Shown: in pieces, positions 1-11,147 of the stretch
How positions within the stretch are numbered: position 1 is the stretch's first letter
Layout of the letters: every line of letters starts with the position of its first letter
NCBI GenBank assembly: GCA_030737875.1
Contig: CM060922.1
Location: 230,806,335 to 230,870,334, forward strand
Length of the DNA stretch: 64,000 nucleotides
Direction of reading: 5' to 3'
From: Allium sativum
Lineage: Eukaryota; Streptophyta; Magnoliopsida; Asparagales; Amaryllidaceae
The notes under the pieces: model-generated
Database searches by the model: none
The model's input: only the letters and a program-made list of their open reading frames with translations
Told to the model about the DNA's origin: nothing
Made by a program: the position numbers and the translations under genes

Positions 1-257
1 CGACCTGGGTGTCTTAGGCGGGACTTTTCCCGCCCTGGCCAAATGGGCCCGATTTTTAATTTTAGACTTGATTCAGAAACTTCCGGAGGCTACATCTTCT
101 TCATACGGACTCCGTTTTTCGAAAACTCGGACTCTATTTCGCGTATTTTTCCGAGACGAACGCAATGGCGTATCCCGTTTCCCTTAGTTCTTTGATTTCA
201 AATTAATTATACTTTAATTTGTTAATTCCACAGTTATAGAATACACGGGGTGTTACA
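1..257 (-). mobile_element. Terminal fragment of a type-E LTR (antisense)
   Basis: The sequence ends in a GGGGTGTTACA terminus. Read on the minus strand it starts TGTAACACCCCGT and runs in the same order as the plus-strand LTR beginning at 54396: a GCGTTCGTCTC block, then a TTTTCGA/CGGAGTCCGTATGA block, then a GC-rich hairpin. The hairpin here has 7-bp arms GGCGGGA and TCCCGCC at 17-34. The left part lies outside the window, so the target duplication cannot be checked. The match to 54396 was made by eye and is clear at the terminus. Confidence 0.75.
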
Positions 258-468
258 TTCATTATCTGGTGTATTTATTTAATTCTGTTCTACTATTATC
301 TGTTTTTGTGTTATATTCCACGGATTACCCTTGCCACCGTCAGTACGGGGTTTGGGGTCGTCTCAAGACTTCTTCCACAAGTTAAGTTTAACATCGTGTC
401 TAAATGCGGTTATAATTCAAATTTCTAATTGGGGTGCACAACATTAATCCTAATTAATTTAGGAATTG
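258..468. other. Unassigned spacer, probably part of an older interrupted LTR (H)
   Basis: This 211-bp AT-rich stretch lies between the type-E LTR end and the Athila insertion. It has no ORF or recognisable RNA. Because the Athila element interrupts it with a clean target duplication, it was contiguous with 12476 onward before that insertion. I infer it belongs to the same antisense LTR-like sequence (H), but no diagnostic motif in this part proves it. Confidence 0.4.
464..468. repeat. Target site duplication AATTG, left copy (Athila)
   Basis: AATTG directly precedes the LTR start TGATATAC. The same five bases follow the 3' LTR at 12471-12475. Confidence 0.85.
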
Positions 469-1787
469 TGATATACACGTAAATATGTATATTTTATCTG
501 CTTATTTATCTTGTTTTCTCTTAAAAATAATTGATACTGTGTATTTATAGTTGTGTTTTCAGGTTATTTATGATGAATGGAATTGATGCACTTAATCGTT
601 GAAAAGATTGAAGAATTATTGTAAGAAGAGTGTTGATTTTCAGAACTAGATTAAAGATTGAATAAATGTTGCTGTTCAACCATCTTCTGCCGCATATTTT
701 AATGATTCAATGCCTTTTCATAAAGATAGCTTGTCGCAGATGTTATAGAGTTCCTATTCATGCTCAAAACAGTCGGAGTTGATGCCATTTGATGCCTGCA
801 AGCTATGACATTTGCAAATCCTTTCGCATGCATTCACACTTAGCTATTTGGTTTATATATTATTTTGAAAAAAGGGATTTTGTCCCACATTATGTAATTG
901 GCCACTTAGTCTTGGCCTGGGAAAATATAGATACACTACTGTCTAGTTCATTTGTATTCATTCAACAATGGGTTTTATTATGTAACTTTCTTCTGTCGGA
1001 ATAAAGTTAGTATTCTCCATTTTCTCTTTTGTTTTATTTACATGTTATTTTCTTTTCTGCAATTAGATTAGATTGTCCTTAATTTTAATTTATTTTCTTT
1101 TTCTCTTGTTTTTTGTTCTATGTTGCAATATACGTTCGTTGTTAGAATAATAAACATGAGAGGCTAATCCCTTTCAACTTAGGGGTAATGAAGCTCTCTT
1201 GATAATGTAGTTGCAACGTAATTTATTTGTTCATTCTCTCTTTTTGTGCTTCATGTCACGTTGATGTCATAGTGATTAAGTGGAGGTTGAAATCAAAAAT
1301 TTGATGGTCTATAGTTCTAATTAATAGTTCATAGGCCATGCTTAAAGTATATTTCTATTTCAACATGTTCATTTTTCATTAGATCTACTAAGGTGATTTA
1401 GCGGGTATGATATAGTTTGATAGTTTATGTTGTGCTAGTTAATAATATGTATCAGCTATATTTATAATAATCTTATCAACTAAATTCACAAAAGGCCAAA
1501 AGAAAAGAGAGATCATAATTTCATTACTTGTTGTACTACACGATCTAGAAAGTGGATTTATTCCTAAGTTGTCATTTATCTCATAGTTTTTATTAAATTT
1601 AGCTTACTAGTTTAGTTGTAGTTTTTATTAATTTTCAACCAATCAAACCTTAGGGATAATCTGATTGGATTTATTAGTGAAAATAATTTGGTCCCTGAGT
1701 TCGACACCCTCTACCACAATCCTTTTGTTGTTTAGGAAAACCGACGAATTGAATAGTTGTTTACAATTGTTTAATTTGTTGGAAAAT
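469..1787 (+). repeat. 5' LTR of the Athila element
   Basis: It starts TGATATACACGTAAAT and is colinear with 11148-12470. The right edge is degenerate: the 3' copy ends TTCGCAAACA, whereas this copy reads TTGGAAAA before the primer site, so 1787 is approximate. The polyadenylation-like AATAAA is at 1000-1005. The TATA-like position near 924-934 reads TATAGATAC, against TATAAATAC in the 3' LTR, so the promoter of this copy is weakened. Confidence 0.9.
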
Positions 1788-1792
1788 TTTTT

Positions 1793-1806
1793 TGGCGCCG
1801 TTGCCG
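1793..1806 (+). other. Primer binding site, tRNA-Asp type
   Basis: TGGCGCCGTTGCCG is complementary to the 3' end of plant tRNA-Asp(GTC), the primer usual for Athila elements. The match stops after 14 bases; the usual GGGGA continuation is replaced by TTAATC. It lies a few bases after the 5' LTR. Confidence 0.85.
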
Positions 1807-4517
1807 TTAATCAAAATAATTTTTATTAGTAAATCCTTCGGGTTATATTTTTATTTTCTTCATTTTCCATTAAAAAAACCACAAAAATATTTTTATTTTA
1901 TTTCCTTTTGTTCTTTTTCATATATAGAAAAAGATTATCTCTTGATTAGTTTTTATATGGTATTGCTGATTACGATTTTCTAACTAAGAGAGAGAGAGAA
2001 AAAATTGCAATTTTCTATTTGATTTCTTTCTCATTACATTGCCATTTTAATTTTTTCCCCTATACATCTTTCTTCTTTTCAAGTTCTACAAATTTCCAAA
2101 AAAAAAAAATCATCTCTTTCCAATTTTCTATAATTCTTTACTTTTTACAAATGTCTTAAAAAACAAACAAACAAACATCCTTTTGCAATTTCTTTTCCTT
2201 ATTTCTTAATTCTCTGGTCAATTTCTTTTTTGCAAACTTTTCTCCCTCTTTTGGTGCCTTCTGCTGATCCTCACGCATCACTACAAAAGCCCCATCACCA
2301 ACAAACGAGCATCTGCCTGCACCATTATCTTCACAAACATCATCACCCAGCAATCCATACAACCGTTCCGACCACTTCCATCTTCTATCACTGCACATCT
2401 CCACTGTCGAATTGCTAATTCAGTCCACTCACAAACAACCCAGTTATGTCAGTCACAACCCTCTCTTCCAGCTTTTTAAACCTCCTCCAAATGCCACTTT
2501 TCCCTGCCACTCCACCCCGTCAAACTGCCGACCACAATTAGCACCTCGACCACAGTCAGTTCACTCACAAACAACCCAGTTACGTCAGTCACAACCCTCT
2601 CTATTGCAAACTCACCATTCAAAGTGCACATCACTTTTACAGTATCAAAACCATACTGTTTTCTACTTCACAAACCCCCTACCATCCTCAACATCAAACC
2701 AGTACATGTCCACATAGACTGTTCACCCCACCAAACCGAACTGCAAACCTCGCTGCCCGAACTGCTTTCATGTTCAATCCATCACTCAAATCACCGAACT
2801 GATCCTGTCCAAGAAACAGACCCTCACTGAAACTCTAGCAGCCTTCCGTTCATCCACGCTACCCTACCTCATCAACCAACTCCAATCCGACCATCGTCAA
2901 AACTGCTCCACACTGCATCGCTTCACCCAAAACTCCCTCGCGCCTTCCTCAAATAGCAACACAACTGATAACCACCTCACAGACATCATCAACCCTAAAC
3001 AAAATTTTCACAACATCTCCTGTTTACTCCTCCCATACCATATCCCATACCATACCACAATAATCCCAATTCGCACCCACAACAGCCTGACCATACTCCG
3101 ACATCACCGCACGTCTACACCAAATACGAAGCCGATTCACAAGCCAGCAACCCCAATCGAAATCAGAAAGTTGATTCGAAAACCCACTTCGCCACCGTGA
3201 ACCAAAACCGAAACCCACAAACTTCCATACCCGATTCAATTCGTGAGAGTTCAATTCTGATTTTCGAAATAAAAAGAGGGTGCGAGTTTCGATTGAAATT
3301 TATAGAAGTGTGGGGCTCATTTTGGGAACTAATTGAATTGGGAAAACAAATTTTGATTTATGGATATTTGATTCGCAGTTGGGTAATCAATTTGGTAATT
3401 TATTTTACTGCCTTCTTTTGAGGTTAATATTGATTTGCAGCTATTATTGGGTAGCCTTGTTTTGTTTACGTGAGTGCTTTATTGGAGAAAGTGCATGAGA
3501 ATTGTGGCTTGAAGTCTGATTTTCTTTTAAGTTTTTCGGTTTTATTAGGTTTAGTTTTTAAGCTAGGTTTATTTATTGTGCTCTCTTTCTGGTTTAGTTT
3601 TATTTTCCTTTCTAGTTCTTTTTCCTTTCCAAATTGCTTCAAAAAAAATTCTATTTCATTATATTCTTGTATAAATCTCATTTCAGGTTGCAGAACTTAG
3701 AGAAAGAAGATTGTTTGCTAATAATTTCTTGGAAAAATCACGTTGCTTGCTTGCTCAAAAAAAAAAAATGCTACTAAAAAATTTGTTAATAAATTCAGAC
3801 CCTCTGGTACTGTACTCTCACCCTTGCTTTTTTTCCTTGCATTGTTGTTTGCTTGCATTTGCATTAACAAAAAAAAAAAAAAAATCCTAAACAAAATAAA
3901 AATTCATTCGTAGTTGCATTGTTAATATCACTTTTAATTTCAGTTTTGCATTCATTTCATCTTATTTTCTTTTCTTAAGGGCAATACCCTAATTCACATA
4001 AGGTGAGGGATTTCATCACCCTTTCCTTAGCCCAGAAAACTGCATTTCATTGTTGAATTTGAATAATAGTAACGGTTAGACATTGGACTTAAGGGATTCG
4101 CGGGCTCAATAGGGCTTAATTATATTTTGGTAGTTGATTTATTTGGAACAAATTATTTCTTGGTGTCTAGACTATGACAGAGAAATAACCTTTATAAATA
4201 CTACGGTGATTCGTAAATATTATGTCAGTTGTTACTCTGAAGGTACTTAAACCTCTGGTTGCATTGCTAGGGTGATTCCAGGTGCACCGATAACCCCTGT
4301 CCGTTAACTTGCCATGAAATCTTTTGTTTAAAGTAGTCAATCGTGTCACTATATAATTTTTGGTTAGGAGCCACTAAGGACAGAAAATTTGTAGTTAATC
4401 CTTGCATTCATTTATTTGCATTAAGTTCATACATATAAAAAAAATCCAAAAAAACTTGCTTCTACTCTCTTCTGAATTTTTTTCTTTCTACTCTTTTCTT
4501 ATTCTTTGCGCTAGTGC
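1807..4517 (+). other. Long untranslated leader of the Athila element
   Basis: This 2.7 kb stretch separates the primer site from gag and has no credible coding region. It holds a C-rich, purine-poor stretch (about 2220-3130), then T-rich sequence with A-runs. A 47-bp direct repeat occurs at 2420-2466 and 2556-2602 (core CACTCACAAACAACCCAGTT). Small ORFs here are fragmentary and match no family I recognise. Long leaders are common in Athila elements. Confidence 0.7.
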
Positions 4518-5942
4518 ATGCGCAATTGGACTCATGATCCTTCAACTAATCGTTTAGTTCGAATAAACATTCTTTCAACCATGGCAGAAGAAAATCCCCT
4601 TCGAACTCTTATGGATAGGTACTTTCCCGATCGAGTTTCTATTCCCTCTTGCATCATATTGTCCGCTCCAACGGGTAACCATTTTGAAATTCATTCGAAT
4701 AACATAAATACTCTTCCAAAATTCGACAATCTTGAACGTGATGATCCTTATATTTTCTTAACCAAATTTGATCAAGTTTGTGCTACAATGAAATTTCAAC
4801 AACGAAGTGACGATGGAATCAAACTTAGGTTAATTCCGTTTGCACTTACCGATTATGCCGAAAAATGGTTGTATAGCTTGCCTTCAAATATTATTGGAAC
4901 TTGGAATGAATTTGTGAATGTTTTTCCAAAGAAATTTTACCCTTTGCAAAAAACATCAAAATTTCGAAATGAAATTGTTAATTTTCATCAATTTGGGGAT
5001 GAATCCTTTGCAAATATTTCGAAAGATTTAAAGAACTTCCAATTAAATGTCAACATCACAATGTCGAAAAATGGAATCTTTGTCAAATTTTATATGATGG
5101 ACTTGAAAATAACTCTCGAACCATGCTCGAATCGATGTGCCAAGGAAATTTTCTAGCCCAAGATCACGATGCTGCTTGGAAATTTCTCGAAAATTTGGTC
5201 GAAAAATCTTCTCAATGGGAAAGATCTAATGAGAAATCAATTTATTCCCGATCAAACGCTCATTCGGTAGGATCTTCAACGGCCTTAGAGGCGAAATTAG
5301 ATGCGATGTTAGCCAAATTTGATAATGTCCTTTCAACAACTCAAATAAATCAAACTCAAGCGTCTCAGCCTTCATGTTACAAATGTAACAATCCTAACCA
5401 CATTGCCGATCAACGCCCACATTCGTTAGAACAACTCAACGCATTTAACAAAGTTAGAAATAACCCATTCTCCCCAAAGTACAAACCGGGTTAGAGAAAT
5501 CCTCCTAACTTCTCTTGTGCTCAAAACAATGCAAATTCGAATTTGGTTCGGCCCCTTTTTCAACGATTTTCGAATAATCCTTCGAATCCTCCCTTTCAAC
5601 AAACTCAATTCCAAAATCTTGCGCCACCTTCTCAAAATCAAGCGCAGCAATCTTTTGTTCCCCAAAACAATAAACGATTGACGTCATTTGAAAAAACTCT
5701 CGAAGAGTTGACTAAAGCAATTACTCAAAATCTCCAATCAAATAACAATCTGCAAAATTTATTGACTTCGCACATGTAAAACACGAGTCAATCGATCGCT
5801 AAACTTGAAATGCAAATGAGTCAGTTAGCCACTTCCGTAAGTGAATGGGAAAGAGGCACTTTCCCGAGTCAAACCATTCCAAACCTTAGGAGTCAAAATC
5901 GTAATCCAAACCAAACTCATGTCATCCAGGATAGCAATCGAA
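4518..5942 (+). pseudogene. gag: Athila gag, degenerate
   Basis: This encodes a broken capsid/nucleocapsid precursor that would package element RNA in the cytoplasm. The first ATG is at 4518. An ATG at 4581 has a better context (AACCATGGCA) and is the likelier start. The retrotransposon Gag domain is recognisable from about 4690 to 5220 (RLIPFALTDYAEKWLYSLP, then FRNEIVNFHQFGDESF). A frameshift near 5015-5030 moves the reading to another frame, where MLESMCQGNF continues the domain. A zinc knuckle follows near 5375-5420 but has lost its last cysteine: CYKCNNPNHIADQR has arginine where CX2CX4HX4C needs cysteine. Later segments (5543-5779) are glutamine- and asparagine-rich linker with further stops. 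It cannot make a full Gag. Confidence 0.88.
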
Positions 5943-6984
5943 CTTAGTTGAATGCTATCACTGCTTTACGATCCAGTAAGAAAATCAATAATCAAGTGGA
6001 AAATCCAAATAACTTACCGAGTGTTCCTCTCGACTCTTCTAAAACCATAAATGATCTTGATCCAAATTCTGACTCCAGTTCTGCTCAAACTCAGGTAGAC
6101 CGACCTACTGAGTTTCGCGTTCCATTTGCTCATCGTCTTCAACCAAAGAAACATTTCGACCAAATGGAAAAGATGTTTGAAATTTTTAAACAAGTGAAAG
6201 TTAATATCCCTCTTCTTGACATCATTCAACGACTCCCCACCTACGCTAAATTTCTCAAAGACTTGTGTACCCAAAAGCGACAAACTCATGTACCCAAGAA
6301 ATTCTTCTTAGCCGCCAGACTTAGCGAGGTATTGATCTAATCGATCCCCGTTAAATACAAAGATGCTGGATGCCCTACAATCTCGTGCACGATAGGAGAT
6401 AAAATAATTAACAGATGCCTAGTTGATTTAGGTGCAAGTGTCAATTTGATTCCATATTTTGTTTACCAACAACTTGGTTTGGGTGAACTTAAGACAACAA
6501 AAATTACTCTTCAGTTTGCTGACCAATCAATTAGGAAACCCGTTGGAGAAATCGAGGACGTACTCATCAAAGTTGGTCAATTCATCTTCCTTGTCGATTT
6601 CATTGTTTTGGAACTCAACCTGTCAATAATCCAATAAGTCAAATCCCTTTGATTTTAGGTCGCCCCTTTTTGGATACTTCAAATTCTTTAATAAATTGTC
6701 GCAACGGTTCAATGAAAATCTCTTTTGGAAACATGACTTTAGATCTTAATATTTTCAATCTTGATAACCATTCGAATGAATCATGTGACCAAACCTTGGA
6801 AGTTAATGCCATTCATGAAAACTCCGAAAACGAATCGATTGACCTTAGTGATGAGTATGAGGACGACTACAAAAAAATGTTCCAAGATGCTCCTAACGGA
6901 GTCGAATATACGCTTCCATTTGAATCACTTTCAGCTGAGTCCAAATCTCAACCAAGTTCTCTAATCACCAAAACTGGATCTTAA
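5943..6984 (+). pseudogene. Athila gag-pol linker and aspartic protease, degenerate
   Basis: The first part (to about 6340) is a charged linker usual between Gag and protease in this lineage. The protease follows from about 6350. VDLGASVNLIPY at about 6421-6456 is the active-site region, a DLGAS form of the retropepsin D-S/T-G motif common in Athila. The flap-side segment continues to about 6637. A frameshift near 6640 puts the downstream LILGRPFLDTSNSLI block, typical of the protease C-terminal half, into another frame. After it comes an acidic linker rich in E, D, N and S. A stop at about 6340 and the frameshift prevent function. Confidence 0.85.
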
Positions 6985-7970
6985 ACCTCTTCCCGATCAC
7001 CTTAAGTATGTATACTTAGGTGATAACGAAACTTGTCCTGTCATAATTTTTTCAAATTTAACTCGTGATCAAGAAATTTCTCTTCTCTAGACTCTTTCTA
7101 AAAACAAGGATGCAATCAGTTGGTCCATTTCTAACATCAAGGGAATTAGCCCCGCAATCATTCAACATCGTATTCACTTCATCGATGAAGCCAAACCCAC
7201 TCGTGAAGCGCAACGTAGGCTTAACCTTAAGATGAAAGAGGTAGTCCGAGAAGAAATTCTTAAACTTCTTGACAACGGTATCATTTACCCCATTTCTGAT
7301 AGCTTATGGGTCAACCGCATTCATGTTGTTCCTAAAAAGTCCGGACTCACTGTTGTCGCAAATGGTCAAAACGAACTGCTTCCAACTCGTACTCAAACGG
7401 GTTGGTGTGTTTGCATCGATTATTGAAAATTGAATGTTGCAACGCGTAAAGACCACTTTCCTCTCCCCTTCATTGATCAAATGCTAGAACGTTTAGCCGG
7501 TCAAGAATTCTACTGCATTCTTGATGGTTATTTCGGTTATAACCAAATTCCAATCAATCCCGAAGATCAAGAGAAAACGACTTTCACATGTCCATTCGGT
7601 ACCTTTGCTTACTGACGTATGCCTTTCGGTCTTTGCAACGCTCCTGCAACTTTCCAACGATGCATGGTTGGAATTTTTTATGATATGATTGAATGCTTTC
7701 TTGAAGCCTTTATGGATGAATTTTCCATCTTTGGTGATTCTTTTTTCTCTTGCTTACATCATCTTGAACTTTTTTTAAATCGATGTGAAGAAAAACACTT
7801 AATGTTGAATTAGGAAAAATGCCACTTTATGGTCAAACAAGTCATTGTGCTTGGACATGTAATTTCAAATAAAGGCATTGAGGTAGATAAAGCAAAAGTT
7901 GATGTTATTTAAAAACTACTCATTCCAAAATGCGTTAAGGATATTCATTCATTTCTTGGGCATGTTGGTT
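6985..7970 (+). pseudogene. Athila reverse transcriptase, degenerate
   Basis: This is the polymerase core that would copy element RNA into cDNA. Blocks in order are MKEVVREEILKLLDNGIIYP (7232), TGWCVCIDY (near 7398), FPLPFIDQMLERLAG (7457), GYNQIPINPEDQEKTTF (7534) and MPFGLCNAPATFQRC (7619). The catalytic box reads FMDEFS where Y/F-x-D-D is required, so the second catalytic aspartate is glutamate. In-frame stops occur after CIDY (TGA at about 7424), after GTFAY (TGA at about 7613), after LMLN (TAG at about 7811) and near 7910 (TAA). The two TGA stops sit where the family normally has arginine, consistent with CGA to TGA change. It is clearly inactive. Confidence 0.92.
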
Positions 7971-8519
7971 TTTACCGACGATTTGTGAAAGATTTTAGCA
8001 AAATCGCTCGTCCTTTGACTAATCTTCTAGGAAAGGACATCCCATTCGAATTTAACTCTGAATGTGTCGCTTCTTTTGAATGTCTTAAAAACGAGTTCAT
8101 TTCAGCCCCTATAATCTGCTCACCCAATTGGGAACTTACTTTTGAAATCATGTGTGATGCTTCTAACTTCGCTCTTGGTGCTGTCTTAGGACAACACATC
8201 GACAAAATCCTTCACGTCATTTACTACGCTAGTATGACCTTAAACAACGCTCAACTCAATTATACGAACACTGAAAAAGAACTTTTCGTTGTCATTTTTG
8301 CGCTTGAGAAGTTTCGATCTTACTTATTTGGTTCCCACATCACGGTCTACATAGACCATTCTGCTCTTCGACACCTTTTTTGCTAAAAAGGATGCTAAGT
8401 CACGCTTAATTCGATGGATCCTTTTACTTCAAGAAGTTGATCTTACAATCAAAGACAAAAAGGGATCTGATAATGTCATAGCCGAGCACTTATCTCGCCT
8501 TCCAAACTCGCCATCTTCT
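7971..8519 (+). pseudogene. Athila RNase H, degenerate
   Basis: This would remove the RNA strand during cDNA synthesis. The connection and RNase H regions are readable from GFYRRFVKDFSKIARPL (near 7965) through the CDASNFALGAVLG block (near 8153), which holds the first catalytic aspartate, and EKELF (near 8273), to VYIDHSALRHL near 8345. A frameshift in the T-run near 8375-8385 breaks it. The next segment, in another frame, is the usual RLIRWILLLQEVDL and NVIAEHLSRLP region before integrase. Confidence 0.9.
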
Positions 8520-9852
8520 TTGCCAGTAAACGAAAACTTTCCCGACGGACAACTCCATTCTATTTCAACTGATCCTTGGTTCACCTACATAGTGAACTAT
8601 CTAGTCGCTAAGGAAACTTCCTCGTTTTGGTCCAAACAAGATAAATACAAATTTTTTTCCCAAGTGAAATACTTCTATTGGGATGACCCATACTTGTTTA
8701 AGTATAGTCCAGACCAAATCATTCGTCGATGCGTTCCTGATAGGGAAATTAGGAGTGTTCTCTCATTCTGTCATGATCATGTGTGCGGTGGTCATTTTGG
8801 TCCTAGGAAAACCGCTGAAAAGGTGCTTTAATGTGGTTTTTATTGGCCTACTCTTTTTAAAGACTCGTTCGAATTCTGTAAAACTTGCAATCGTTGTCAA
8901 ATGCTTGGAATTATTTCTCGATGGAATATGATGCCTTTGAACCCCATCCATATGATCAAGATCTTTGATGTATGGGGTATTGACTTTATGGGACCTTTCC
9001 CATACTCTTTTGGAAACTTGTATATTCTTCTCATTGTCGACTACGTTTCGAAATGGGTCGAAGCCGTTCCATGTAAAACAAATAATCATAAAATTGTTGT
9101 GAAATTTCTAAAAGAGAATATCTTTTCGAGGTTCGGCATACCTCGCACAATAATAAGCGACAATGGAACGCATTTCTGTAATCGATCTTTTGAATCCTTA
9201 ATGAAGAAATACTCGATAACCAACAAGTTATCCACTCCCTATCATCCGCAAACTTATGGTCAAGTCGAAGTATCGAATCGTCAAATAAAACAGATTTTGG
9301 AGAAAACTGTAAATAATAATCAAAAGGATTGGTCACAAAAATTGACTGACGCGCTTTGGGCTTATCGTACTGCTTTTAAAACAAATATTGCAATGTCCCC
9401 TTTTCGATTGGTATATGGTAAACCCTGTCATTTACCCGTTGAACTTGAACATAAAGCGCTTTGGGCAATAAAGAACTTAAACTTTGATCTTGAGCAAGCT
9501 GGCGAAAACCGAAAATTGCAGCTCAACGAACTAGAAGAAATTAGGAATGATGCATATGAAAATGCGAAAACTTACAAGGAAATAACCAAAGTTTTTCGTA
9601 ATAAGTTTGCCAGACCAAAATGTTCTGCTTTATGACTCACGACTTCATTTATTCCCCGGGAAGTTAAAATCGAGATGGACCGGACAATATGTTGTTTGAA
9701 CTATTTTTCCACATGGTGCTATTGAAATAGAAAACCCGAGGGATGGATCCATATTCAAAGTCAATGGTTAACGTCTAAAGCCATTCTTGGAATTGCCCAC
9801 CGATCGAGAGGAGGAGCTCATGATTCTTCATGAGCCATGCTACGTGAAGTAA
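8520..9852 (+). pseudogene. Athila integrase, degenerate but with an open catalytic core
   Basis: This would insert element cDNA into the chromosome. The HHCC zinc-binding part runs through HDHVCGGHFGPRKTAEKVL (near 8773-8829), is cut by a TAA at 8829-8831, and resumes with the CKTCNRCQ cysteine pair. The catalytic core is open from 8901 to 9635: the first aspartate is in [10 protein letters not shown] (near 8971), the second in IISDNGTHF (near 9153), and the glutamate follows [12 protein letters not shown] (near 9232). A C-terminal region with [12 protein letters not shown] and ENPRDGSIFKVNG continues to about 9852 in another frame and has two more stops (TGA near 9697, TAA near 9769). A whole protein cannot be made. 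Confidence 0.9.
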
Positions 9853-10555
9853 AAAAAGTTAAGTTTAACCCTCCTTTGTAAATATGTAAATATTTCTCAT
9901 TCATTCACTCATTGTGTCATGCATTGATTGTGGGGACACAGTCAAAATCAAGTGTGAGGAGAGTTTCCCATTTATTTTGGTTTTGCATGGTTTCTTTTCT
10001 TTTCCAAAAAAAGCATTTTAAGTTACTTTCAAAAAGGCACGATGAAGTAAATTTACGGTTCTGGGTCGTTCGATTAAAATGTTTGGAAATTTATTTCTCT
10101 TAGCGGATAATGAAAGGAAAGTTTGAATTATGAGCAAATTTGGTGTAACTGGTATAATGGGAAATCCGTAGGTGATGAGTATGAAATGTTTTCTGAATTA
10201 TAATCTGGTTAAATGAATGGTTGATTTTGAATACTTACGATAACATTTTAGATCTTTTAAGTGAAGTTGTGCTAAGATATTCTCGCTTAACTCTCTCTCT
10301 TATGTAAAAAAAAAGAAAGAAAGAATGTATATATATAATAATAATCCAAGGGTATCCAACATTACTTGAAAATCTAGCGTTGGTGTGCAATCTTGGTCTC
10401 ATTTTATGAATTGGACACCTAAGGATTACCAACATCTTGTTTACAAAGTCAGCGTTGGTCTGCACAATCCGCCAAGCTCTGTCCCAAACTCTCACATCAG
10501 TCCGCAAGGCAGTGCATGGGTGGTATACCTTGGTGTTTTCAGTTAGCTGTTTGTA

Positions 10556-10586
<31 letters not shown>

Positions 10587-11132
10587 TAAATAATTTTCAA
10601 AATAAAGAGAGAGTTAGCACTCAAAATCCAAGCACACTCTTCACTTATTCGACCTAATTTGTTAACAAAAAGGAAGTTGAGACATCGTTTTGCAATTGTT
10701 AATATCGATTACAAAATTCATTTCATATTTGCACTATGTCTCTACCAAAACAACTGGCCAAGCTGGAGGAGTTTTTAACGATAACATGACTTTTGTTTGA
10801 AGTTTTGATTAGTAACAGACTCAAATTTCATAATGACGACCCAAATTTGTGTTAACTAATTCATGTAAAATTTTAAAGTAAATTATCCATGTGTAAATAT
10901 TCCTTTAAAAACATGCATTCGTATTGTAAATATTTTCTAATTTTGCATTTTGTACATACTTTTTGAATTTGAATTTTGTGGGTAGTATCACTGAAAACCC
11001 TTACGAGACAAAACTCGTCCTACTAGGGACACCCAGAGGTTTATCGGCTTGTTGCATACGCTCAATGCAATCGTGCTCCCTACGAAAACAGATTTATTTT
11101 ATTTTATTTTATTCGAGGACGAATAAAAAAAT
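9853..11132 (+). other. Non-coding 3' region of the Athila element
   Basis: About 1.3 kb lies between integrase and the polypurine tract. I see no credible env-like coding region. A 129-codon minus-strand reading (10235-10624) runs through the AAT microsatellite and resembles nothing known. The segment 10375-10470 contains AGCGTTGGTGTGCA and AGCGTTGGTCTGCACA, a short imperfect repeat. Near 11113 TTCGAGGACGAAT is the conserved GAGGACGAA phrase that precedes the polypurine tract in many plant gypsy elements. Confidence 0.7.
10556..10586. repeat. AAT trinucleotide microsatellite
   Basis: About ten AAT/TAA units lie in the Athila 3' region. A shorter run (TAATAATAAT) occurs near 10336. Confidence 0.9.
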
Positions 11133-11147
11133 AAGTGTGGGGGTATT
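11133..11147 (+). other. Polypurine tract of the Athila element
   Basis: AAGTGTGGGGGTATT lies directly before the 3' LTR, the position and composition used to prime plus-strand DNA. Confidence 0.85.

Noticed and set aside
2230..2830. Three overlapping readings of 62-101 codons in the Athila leader, rich in S, P, T and H
   Set aside because: The C-rich leader lacks stops by composition; the frames overlap each other and match no known protein.
10235..10624. 129-codon minus-strand reading in the Athila 3' region, a possible env-like gene
   Set aside because: It is on the wrong strand for env, reads through the AAT microsatellite as an isoleucine run, and has no membrane or glycoprotein pattern I recognise.
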